Assembly (NCBI RefSeq): GCF_002261345.1
Contig: NZ_NEVT01000003.1
Coordinates: 1,302,001-1,366,000 of the forward strand
Direction: 5' to 3'
Length of the DNA stretch: 64,000 nt
Source: Bordetella genomosp. 2
GTDB lineage: Bacteria; Pseudomonadota; Gammaproteobacteria; Burkholderiales; Burkholderiaceae_B
Below the pieces are notes generated by a model. It searched no databases. It was not told the DNA's origin and was given only the letters and a program-made list of their open reading frames with translations. Below are positions 34,697 to 41,365 of the stretch, in pieces (within the stretch, counting starts at the first letter, position 1; each line of letters starts with the position of its first letter). The position numbers and the translations under genes were made by a program.

Positions 34697-34998
34697 GGCA
34701 ATTTCCAGGTGATATACCAGCCCTGGTAGTAGCGGGCGCCGTCGATTTCCTCGAAGCCTCGCACCATCAGGGCCCGTTCGGTCGTGAAGGTCAGCAGCTC
34801 GACATCCATCAGGTCTGGTATCGGCGGCGGCAGGCGCTCGCCGTGCTGCGTGCGCACGACACGGAAGCACCGGACATAGCGACGCATGTCCTCCCGGTAG
34901 AGCGAGTACATGGAGACGGGGCCGGGGATGGTCGGCCAGTCCTCCTCCCGGAGGGGGCGGCCGAGCCGATGGCTGCGGTGGACGATACAGTCGGGCAT
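34693..34998 (-). CDS. Small conserved prophage protein behind SOS box
   Basis: 101 residues. PDCIVHRSHRLGRPLREEDW, LYREDMRRYVRCFRVVRTQH and YYQGWYITWKL are distinctive, and I associate such proteins with SOS/mutagenesis neighbourhoods in betaproteobacterial and pseudomonad prophages, but have no functional name. It starts 8 bases from the LexA-like box, so it is probably induced by DNA damage. Confidence 0.65.
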   Translation of the reverse strand: MPDCIVHRSHRLGRPLREEDWPTIPGPVSMYSLYREDMRRYVRCFRVVRTQHGERLPPPIPDLMDVELLTFTTERALMVRGFEEIDGARYYQGWYITWKLP

Positions 34999-35005
34999 AG
35001 CAGAA

Positions 35006-35027
35006 ATACTGGTTGTTTATCCAGTAT
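35006..35027. promoter_or_regulatory. LexA-like SOS box
   Basis: TACTGGTTGTTTATCCAGTA is a palindrome with ATACTGG / CCAGTAT arms and fits CTG-N10-CAG, the LexA consensus core of gammaproteobacteria and betaproteobacteria. It overlaps the expected promoter of the minus-strand gene at 34998 and lies 60 bases before a plus-strand small gene, so it could control both. Confidence 0.8.
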
Positions 35028-35087
35028 ATCCGCTCTAGAATCAGTGCCAGATGGGCGGTGAAGTTACATTTTCCCGGGGTGGCATTG

Positions 35088-35291
35088 ATGGGCGAGGCGG
35101 AGACCGACTGGCGGCAGGCTGACGACTACTACTGGGCCGGCGCGCCTGGCTGGACGATCTGCAGAGTATGGGTGGGCGGCGCCTATCGATACGAGCTCTG
35201 GCATACCCGCGACGGCGTCGGCCGTATGGTGGGCTCGCGCGCGTCATTCCAGGGTGCGGTGGCGCTGTTCGAGCAGCAGGCGAAGGGGTAG
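35088..35291 (+). CDS. Small Trp/Tyr-rich protein
   Basis: 67 residues, ADDYYWAGAPGWTICRVWVG then AYRYELWHTRDGVGRMVGSR, a compact beta-type protein with many aromatics. Weak ribosome site. It lies in the gap between the YedK-like gene and the SOS box and could share that operator. No family recognised; coding judged from composition. Confidence 0.5.
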   Translation: MGEAETDWRQADDYYWAGAPGWTICRVWVGGAYRYELWHTRDGVGRMVGSRASFQGAVALFEQQAKG

Positions 35292-35293
35292 CG

Positions 35294-35986
35294 CTACCTG
35301 GGCTCAGGCGTGGCCACCAGCGCGTCGGCGGGGTAGGGCTGCAGGAAATCCCTGGAGTCCGCCGGGCCGGCGGCCAGCCAATCGCCATAGGCGCTGTCGG
35401 GCAGAATGACCACCATCCGCTTTTCTTTGTTCGGCGCGTGATACAGCTTGAACAGCGGATGATGGTCCGCGTTGATCGTCAGCATGGTGTAGGAGAGCCG
35501 CCAGTGGCCGCTGGCGTCCTTGTAGCGATCCCACAGGCCGGCGATGCCCATGGGCGCGCCGTCGGCTCGCGTGAAGCGGGTGGGGATCGCGTATTCGGTC
35601 TCGAACTGCGCTTTCATCTCCGGCCGGTGGTCGGGTTCATAGATGGCTTCGGCCGGGATGATGCAATGGTTGCCCTTGTGCCAGGCGTTCCGGAATGTCC
35701 AAAGCTTTTCTGCGGTCTCGGCTCGCGCGTTGTAGGTCCTTTTCTTTTCTGCTTCGGCCAATTTCGCTGCATGGGTGCCAGGCGGAATCATCCCCCAGCG
35801 ACCGAGCTCGGCTTGACGCTCCGGCACGGCCTCGTCCCCTGAATCCCACTCCGGCGGCCGGCGGATGAATTCGCCTAGGTAGTCCGGCCACATATCCCAC
35901 TTCGACGGCGGCACCGGAAGCCCGCGCGACCGGAAGTACTTCTCCATCTGCTCGCGCTTTTTCAGGGCTACGTAGTGGCTGCACAT
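35294..35986 (-). CDS. SOS response-associated peptidase (YedK/HMCES family)
   Basis: 230 residues. Cys 2 directly after the initiator Met (MCSHY) is the residue that forms the thiazolidine crosslink with abasic sites. Asn 86 (TYNARAET), Glu 113 (PAEAIYEPD) and His 183 (LYHAPNKEKRMVVILP) complete the active site. The family shields abasic sites in single-stranded DNA and self-cleaves later. GAGGA precedes the start. A prophage copy beside an SOS box suggests a role during induction or replication of damaged phage DNA. Confidence 0.92.
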   Translation of the reverse strand: MCSHYVALKKREQMEKYFRSRGLPVPPSKWDMWPDYLGEFIRRPPEWDSGDEAVPERQAELGRWGMIPPGTHAAKLAEAEKKRTYNARAETAEKLWTFRNAWHKGNHCIIPAEAIYEPDHRPEMKAQFETEYAIPTRFTRADGAPMGIAGLWDRYKDASGHWRLSYTMLTINADHHPLFKLYHAPNKEKRMVVILPDSAYGDWLAAGPADSRDFLQPYPADALVATPEPR

Positions 35987-36019
35987 GGGCCTATCCTCGA
36001 CGGTGGAATGGCCAGTATA

Positions 36020-36140
36020 GGCTGTCTAAAACTCGCATCGGCCTCAAAGAAAATCAAGGTCTTACGCCCACAAGTATCTCATCATCAATTAGACAGACGA
36101 GTAGTGAAAGCCTAGAAATATCAGAAACATAGGCTTGTTC
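36020..36140. other. Prophage right boundary (attR region), inferred
   Basis: Phage genes end with the YedK-like gene. Between it and the Flp-pilin-like sequence lie about 150 bases without a gene. The pilin frame loses its natural start here: going upstream from the TTG at 36135 the frame meets a stop at 36105 with no ATG. The att core should lie close to where normal pilin sequence (QLTEYIIVV) begins. The left junction is needed to define it. Confidence 0.55.
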
Positions 36141-36371
36141 TTCGATCAATTGACCGAGTACATCATTGTGGTGGCACTGATCGCGGTCGCGGCCATTGCT
36201 GTCTATCAACTGTTCGGCCAGGTGGTGCGATCCCAGACGGCCGCCATGGCCCGCGAGCTGGCCGGAGAGGACGGCACCACCGAGGCGCGTGCTGCGCAAA
36301 CGGCGGCCGGCAAGGCCTCGGCGCAGACCAAGGCGCGCACGCTCAAGTCGTTCACGGGCAACGCCAAATGA
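36135..36371 (+). pseudogene. Flp-type pilin gene, 5' end displaced by prophage
   Basis: About 78 codons without an ATG or a good ribosome site; only a TTG is available. QLTEYIIVVALIAVAAIAVY then QLFGQVVRSQTAAMARELAG is the hydrophobic N-terminal helix and start of a type IVb (Flp) pilin. The expected leader ending in Gly before a short (x4)EY motif is missing or replaced by GLFFD. The simplest reading is that the prophage inserted in the 5' end of the gene. Alternatively the phage supplies a new start and a protein is still made. Confidence 0.6.
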
Positions 36372-37777
36372 TGGCTGAGCGTGCGCCGACAGCGTTGGGG
36401 CAGGGCGGCCAGGCGCTGCCTGTCGTCCTGGCCCTGGCGGCACTGGCCGGGCTTGCCCTGGTGGCGCTGTACAACGTCGGCCAGACGGCCTCTGCCCGGG
36501 TCCGCCTGACGCACGCCGCCGACGCGGCGGCATACAGTGGCGCATTGGAGCAGGCGCGCACGCTGAACTTGCTGGCATATATCAACCGGGCCCAGGTGGC
36601 CCACCAGATAGCCATGGCGCATATCGTCACGCTGGCGTCCTGGGCGCGGTTCGGCCAGGCGCAGTCGACGCGGCGCACGCAGGGCAACCCTCCGGCGTCA
36701 CTGATCTCCATGCTGTTCGGGTCTGCGGCCGGCGCGGCCTATGCGCGGTCCAGCAGCACTGGCGATGCCGTACCAGGGCTGGCACGCGCTTTCCAGCAAC
36801 ATGATCACGTCGTACACCAGGTGCTGCAACGCGCCGCCGTGGCGGCGACGGACAGCCTGGCCAAGGCGCGCTTGCAGAGCATGCTGCGCGTTCTGCACGC
36901 CAATTATCCAGAGCACTATGCCGACCCTGCCGGCCACGCAACCGCGCAGACCGGCCCAGTGCACTTGGCGCTGCTGCATGACAACAGTGCTGGTTACGTC
37001 GAGCAGCGGCGCGGCAATGGAGACACCGGCCTGCGGGGCATGATAGAGCTGTCCGCCGGGCGCCACGACTTCCTGCGTCCGCGCGACCTGACCCGCCACA
37101 GCTCCTGGATCGTGCAACGCACCTGCCCGACGCGCCGGCACGAGCTGCGGCGTCGCGGCGGCACCTGGCTTGACGACGAGGGCCGTTGGGGTTCGCTGGA
37201 TACGCTGTCATACCATGCGTTGCGCTCCAACCGATGGATCGGCTGCTATTACCGCGAATACGCCATGGGGTGGGGGCAGGCCGGCGCGTCAACCGTGAAA
37301 GCCGGCGACTACGTCGACAAGCCACCCCAGGATTTTTCCCAACAGGATTTCTGGCGGTGGGTGCACGAGAACACCTCCTGGAACCTGTTCGCGGGACGCA
37401 GCAACCCGTTGGCCAATTCGTATGCCGTGGCGGGCGCGGCCCGCTGGCCGGGCAAAGGGCTGCCGTCCTACCACGATGTCGACCCTGGCGCCGCGCGCCA
37501 GCCATTGCGTTTTGCCATCCAGGTACGGCAGTCGGCCAGCGCGCTGGCGACGACCGATGCCGCGAGCAAGGTGGCGGCGCCTGCCGGGCGCTATGCGGCC
37601 GCTACCGGCCTGGCGGGCGAGGAGGCGGTCACCGTGACGAGCGCGGCAGAAACTTATTTTGCCCGGCCCGAGCCACGGGCAGATGGGCGCAGCGAGTATG
37701 CCAACCTGTTCCGCCCGTACTGGCAGGCGCGGCTGAGCGCGCCTGTCGCGCCCGAGACCGGCGAGGTGGCGCCATGA
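36368..37777 (+). CDS. TadG-like pilus assembly protein
   Basis: 469 residues. GQGGQALPVVLALAALAGLA at residues 11-30 starts a single transmembrane helix, followed by the TadG/TadE-like pattern ASARVRLTHAADAAAYSGAL ('...l...aDaAAlagA'). The long C-terminal part is probably periplasmic, with several Cys. Minor pseudopilin-like TadG proteins aid Flp pilus assembly. ATGA overlap with the pilin fragment and with the next gene. Confidence 0.8.
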   Translation: MMAERAPTALGQGGQALPVVLALAALAGLALVALYNVGQTASARVRLTHAADAAAYSGALEQARTLNLLAYINRAQVAHQIAMAHIVTLASWARFGQAQSTRRTQGNPPASLISMLFGSAAGAAYARSSSTGDAVPGLARAFQQHDHVVHQVLQRAAVAATDSLAKARLQSMLRVLHANYPEHYADPAGHATAQTGPVHLALLHDNSAGYVEQRRGNGDTGLRGMIELSAGRHDFLRPRDLTRHSSWIVQRTCPTRRHELRRRGGTWLDDEGRWGSLDTLSYHALRSNRWIGCYYREYAMGWGQAGASTVKAGDYVDKPPQDFSQQDFWRWVHENTSWNLFAGRSNPLANSYAVAGAARWPGKGLPSYHDVDPGAARQPLRFAIQVRQSASALATTDAASKVAAPAGRYAAATGLAGEEAVTVTSAAETYFARPEPRADGRSEYANLFRPYWQARLSAPVAPETGEVAP

Positions 37778-38412
37778 GGCCGCCTCGCCGATACCAAGGC
37801 CAGCATGGCCAGGCCGTGCTGGAGGCCCTGTTGGCAGTGGCGCTGCTCGCGGCATGTTTGCATGGCGTGGCAACGGTAGGCGCGTTGCAGCATCGCGTGC
37901 TGCAGGCGGCGCATCTTAGCCGGCATGCCGCCTTCGCGGCGGCGCGAGGGCAGCTTCAGGTACCGGCCCCGCCCGACGCGACGGTGTCGGTCGCGCGCCG
38001 CGCGCATGACGATGCCGGGCCGAGGCCGAGCGACGCACAGGCCACGGTGCTGTCGCGCGACTGGCTGCGTGTCGATGAGCGCCTGCTGCGGGCGCAAGCC
38101 ACGGTCACGCCGGGCAGCGCGGTGGCTTTCGCACAGCGCAATGGCCCGGCTGTGCGATTGGCGATACGGCGCTACACCTCGCTGGCGGCCGGCGCGGGAC
38201 ACGCAACCGGCGACGCGGCGGTACAGCAGCGCCTGGCCATGTCGGAAGCCGGGTGGTCGGGCGCCGCGCGCGACTCCACCGCGGCGGCGCAGAGCCTGCA
38301 TGGGCGCATGCAGGCGGTGGATGCCCCGTGGGGCAGGGGCCGATGGTCGCTGGACTGGCTGTCCGCATGGGCGGACCTGGTGCCGGCATATCCCCGTGGC
38401 ACGGAGCACTGA
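37774..38412 (+). CDS. TadE-like minor pseudopilin
   Basis: 212 residues. The N terminus GQHGQAVLEALLAVALLAAC begins like TadE pseudopilins (basic leader, G-Q-A-x-x-E, then hydrophobic helix); Glu at the +5-like position fits prepilin-peptidase processing. The remainder is Ala/Arg-rich and presumably periplasmic. It is coupled to the TadG-like gene by ATGA overlap. Assignment as TadE/TadF-type is by topology and place. Confidence 0.72.
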   Translation: MRPPRRYQGQHGQAVLEALLAVALLAACLHGVATVGALQHRVLQAAHLSRHAAFAAARGQLQVPAPPDATVSVARRAHDDAGPRPSDAQATVLSRDWLRVDERLLRAQATVTPGSAVAFAQRNGPAVRLAIRRYTSLAAGAGHATGDAAVQQRLAMSEAGWSGAARDSTAAAQSLHGRMQAVDAPWGRGRWSLDWLSAWADLVPAYPRGTEH

Positions 38413-38416
38413 CACC

Positions 38417-39163
38417 ATGCGCGCGCCACCTCATGCCCGTCGTGCGGCCGACTGCTGGCCGGGTTACCGCGCCGGCCTGCTGCGATTCCGCCTGGCGCAT
38501 CTGGGTCGGGGATGCATGGCGGTGGCAGGGCTGCTGGTGCCGCAGGCGCTGTCCGCCGGCATGCCGCCTCGTCTCGACGACTTGGCGCTGCCGCCGGGCA
38601 GCGTGCAGACGTCCCTGGGCGAAGGGCTGCGTTTGTACGGCATGCCCGCCGATATCCGCCTGCTCGATATACCGGTAGCCGTCGCGGACGTCATTCCACT
38701 GCTGACGGCGCGGCATCCTTCACTGTCCGACCTCGGAGTCTACCCAGGACGGGCCGTGTTGTCAGGGCGGGTCGGCGCGGATCTCTGGGTCATCATGCTG
38801 GAGCCCGCCGGGCCACGGCGTTCGCGGGGCAGCATCTCGGTGCTGGGAGGCAGGCCTGACGCGTCGCGCGCCCGGCCTGGCAGCGTGCCCTGGATGCCGG
38901 CCGGTGCGCGGCTGCGCCTCGATTTCGCCGCCCGCCAGCAAGGCGGGCAGGTCACGCACCAGGTATGGACGCTGCCGCTGCCCTTGGCCACCGCGCGTCG
39001 CGCCGTCGATGCCGGCTTGCGGCGCGCCGGCTGGCGCCGGGACGCCGCCCGGCCGGGGCCGCAACACTGGATGCGAGGCGCCGCCCGCCTGGTCATCAGC
39101 ATCGTCGACGCCGATGGCGGCAGCGGGATCCTGGTGCAGCATCACGACGCGGGGGCGCCATGA
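38417..39163 (+). CDS. Unrecognised secreted protein of the Tad locus
   Basis: 248 residues. A basic N-terminal segment precedes MAVAGLLVPQALSAGM, a possible signal peptide; an internal ATG at 38516 would make this the true N terminus. The mature part is periplasmic-looking (SVQTSLGEGLRLYGMPADIR, VYPGRAVLSGRVGADLWVIM, ending DADGGSGILVQHHDAG) and repeats beta-like strands. No family recognised. Its place before CpaB/CpaC suggests a secretin accessory (an RcpB- or pilotin-like role is a guess). Confidence 0.65.
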   Translation: MRAPPHARRAADCWPGYRAGLLRFRLAHLGRGCMAVAGLLVPQALSAGMPPRLDDLALPPGSVQTSLGEGLRLYGMPADIRLLDIPVAVADVIPLLTARHPSLSDLGVYPGRAVLSGRVGADLWVIMLEPAGPRRSRGSISVLGGRPDASRARPGSVPWMPAGARLRLDFAARQQGGQVTHQVWTLPLPLATARRAVDAGLRRAGWRRDAARPGPQHWMRGAARLVISIVDADGGSGILVQHHDAGAP

Positions 39164-39999
39164 AGATGGCCATTGTTCCATTCATGGCGCGTGCGCGCGC
39201 GTTGAGCGTATACGCCTTCGCCCTGGGCGCGGGGCTGCTGGCCGCCTGGGCGGCCCGCGAGCATATCCAGGCCCGAGTCCGGGAAATCGAGCGCGAGGCG
39301 GAAGTCGTGATGGTCGAACGGTTGGTGGCGGCCGAAGACCTGCCCGCGGGCACGCGCCTGCAGGCCGGCCATCTGGCGGTGCGCGACATCCCGCTGCCGT
39401 GGGTGCCCAGCGGCACGCTGGAACCCGAAGCGGCTGACCGCGCCATTGGCGCCATCCTGGCCAATGATGTCGGGCAGGGGGACCCGCTGCTCGATGTGCA
39501 GCTGATGCAGGAAGGCGCCTCGCCACCGCTGTCCGAGCTGCTGCCGGCCGGCCGGCGCGCCGTCACGCTGCCGGCTGACGAGATCAATGCGGCTTCCGGG
39601 ATCCTGCGGGCCGGCGATGTCATCGACCTCTATGTATCGTTCGCGCATCGCGGGCAGCAGTTGACGGCGCCGTTGCTGCAGGGCGTGCGGGTCCTCGCGG
39701 CCGGCGGCGGGCCCGACGCCGCGCCGTCAGTCACCCTCGATACCGCGCCACAGGACGCCATCAAGCTCATTGCCGCGCGCCAGACGGGGGCCTTGACGGC
39801 CATGTTGCGGCACCGTGGCGATGCGGCCGTGCCGGGCCCGTCCGCGTCGGGCGACCTGGCCGCCCTGATGGGGCTCGAGAATCCGGATGCGTCGGCGCGG
39901 CGCGCGGTCCAGATTCTCTATGGCGACCGCGTGGATGCCGAAGGCGCGCGTGACCTGGATGGCGCGGCGGCCGGCCTTGCGGCCGCGGAGGGACCATGA
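39160..39999 (+). CDS. cpaB: Flp pilus assembly protein CpaB/RcpC
   Basis: 279 residues. One N-terminal membrane helix (SVYAFALGAGLLAAWAAREH), then an SAF-like domain (VERLVAAEDLPAGTRLQAGH, VRDIPLPWVPSGTLEPEAAD) and the RcpC/CpaB domain (RAVTLPADEINAASGILRAG then DVIDLYVSF). It works in the periplasm with the secretin. ATGA-type overlaps on both sides. Slightly short for the family but intact. Confidence 0.9.
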   Translation: MKMAIVPFMARARALSVYAFALGAGLLAAWAAREHIQARVREIEREAEVVMVERLVAAEDLPAGTRLQAGHLAVRDIPLPWVPSGTLEPEAADRAIGAILANDVGQGDPLLDVQLMQEGASPPLSELLPAGRRAVTLPADEINAASGILRAGDVIDLYVSFAHRGQQLTAPLLQGVRVLAAGGGPDAAPSVTLDTAPQDAIKLIAARQTGALTAMLRHRGDAAVPGPSASGDLAALMGLENPDASARRAVQILYGDRVDAEGARDLDGAAAGLAAAEGP

Positions 40000-41363
40000 A
40001 GCTGCCCTTCACGTTGGCGATGCTGTGCGCGATGGCGATGCTGGCGTGGCCAAGCGTCGCGGCCGAGCCCTTGCCGCTGACGCTCGAGGTCGGCCAGACC
40101 CACGTGGTGCGCCACGCGGGAGTCACCCGTGTGGCGGTGGGCAATGGCCAGGTGCTGAGCGCCGTGTCCGTCGATGGCCGCGAAGTCGTGCTGTTCGCGC
40201 GCCAGGAGGGCATGTCCTCGGTGCACGTCTGGACGCCCCGGGGCGTCGGCGCGGCCTACGAGGTGCAAGTCCGGCCAGCGGGATGGTCGCACATGCAGGA
40301 AGAGGTGCGGGCGTTGCTGCGGCACATTCCCGCGGTGCGCAGCAGCCTGGTGGGCGACAACATCGTGCTCGAGGGCGAAGATCTGGCGGACGATGACCGG
40401 GCCCGCGTGGCGGCGCTGGCCCAGCGCTATCCGCGCATTCTCGATTTCACCGGCCAGGTCGGCTGGGACCGCATGGTGCTGCTGGACGTGCAGGTCGTCG
40501 AACTGCCCAGCTCGCGCCTGCGCGAGTTCGGCGTGCAATGGGATGGCGCCACGCAGGGCGGCCTGCAGGCGGGGGTGGTATGGCGGCCCGGCTCGAGCGC
40601 GCAGCCGGGCGAAGCCGTCGAGGCTCCGCCGCTGACGGTCACGGGGCTGGGCGTCTTCGGCTATTTCGGCGCCAACGCCTTGCTGTCGTCGCGCATTGCC
40701 GCGCTGGCGCAGCGGGGCGAGGCCGTCATGCTGGCGCAGCCGCAGTTGCTGGCCCGCAGCGGCACGACAGCGTCCTTCCTGGCCGGCGGCGAGGTGCCCT
40801 ATACCTCCACCGACGCGCAGGGCAACCCCAACACCGAATTCAAGCCATACGGCGTTTCGCTCAACATCACGCCGCGCATCGACCGCAACGGAACCATACG
40901 GTCGCGCATCGATGTCGAGGCCAGCTCGATCGATACTTCTCTCAGCGCGGATGGCGGTCCCGCCTTGCGGACGCGCCGCGCTTCCACCGAGTTCAATGTC
41001 CGCTCGGGCCAGACGCTGATCCTGGGCGGCTTCCTGTCGCGCGAACGCTCCAGCGAGCGCAGCGGCCTGCCGCTCTTGCAGGATATTCCCCTGCTGGGCG
41101 TGCTGTTCTCCGGGCGGCGCGAGCAACGCAAGCAGACCGAACTGGCCATTTTCGTGACGCCGCGCATCGTGTCCCAGGATCATCCCGAACTGGCCGCACG
41201 AGTGGAGCGCGGCCGCCAGGTGCTGGGGCAGGCCTTTCCCGATCCACCGCCACTGGGCACCGCCGTGCCGGGGCCGGACACGCCCGACTGGAGCGCGCAT
41301 ATGGGCCCGGGTTCCCAGTGGCAGGCCGCGGGCGGCGCGGCACTCGCTCATGGAGGCAATTGA
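39996..41363 (+). CDS. cpaC: Flp pilus secretin CpaC/RcpA
   Basis: 455 residues. Signal peptide LAMLCAMAMLAWPSVAAEP; N-terminal pilus-formation domain (VGQTHVVRHAGVTRVAVGNG then QVLSAVSVDGREVVLF); BON-like middle; secretin domain with VQVVELPSSRLREFGVQWDG, AQPQLLARSGTTASFLAGGE, VPYTSTD and the C-terminal LPLLQDIPLLGVLFSGRREQ plus TELAIFVTPRIV. It forms the outer-membrane channel for the pilus. Complete. Confidence 0.95.
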   Translation: MKLPFTLAMLCAMAMLAWPSVAAEPLPLTLEVGQTHVVRHAGVTRVAVGNGQVLSAVSVDGREVVLFARQEGMSSVHVWTPRGVGAAYEVQVRPAGWSHMQEEVRALLRHIPAVRSSLVGDNIVLEGEDLADDDRARVAALAQRYPRILDFTGQVGWDRMVLLDVQVVELPSSRLREFGVQWDGATQGGLQAGVVWRPGSSAQPGEAVEAPPLTVTGLGVFGYFGANALLSSRIAALAQRGEAVMLAQPQLLARSGTTASFLAGGEVPYTSTDAQGNPNTEFKPYGVSLNITPRIDRNGTIRSRIDVEASSIDTSLSADGGPALRTRRASTEFNVRSGQTLILGGFLSRERSSERSGLPLLQDIPLLGVLFSGRREQRKQTELAIFVTPRIVSQDHPELAARVERGRQVLGQAFPDPPPLGTAVPGPDTPDWSAHMGPGSQWQAAGGAALAHGGN

Positions 41364-41365
41364 TC

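Larger units (their letters stand above)
1..36134. mobile_element. Prophage with contractile tail (left end outside window)
   Basis: Continuous phage gene order: replication, methylase, terminase, portal, capsid, sheath and tube, tape measure, baseplate, fibres, lysis, then cargo. Sheath and tube families (DUF3383, DUF3277) and a plug/hub/spike baseplate indicate a myovirus with a small contractile tail, resembling the simple-baseplate type described for cyanophage Pam3 (from memory). Integrase and repressor are not in the window, so the element extends left. The right boundary is inferred from where phage genes stop and the 5'-truncated Flp-pilin-like gene begins; the true att core cannot be set without the left junction. 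Structural genes read intact, so the prophage could be functional. Confidence 0.9.

Noticed and set aside
36246..36371. Internal ATG as the true start of the pilin-like gene
   Set aside because: It would drop the hydrophobic helix that identifies the protein, leaving only a short charged tail.
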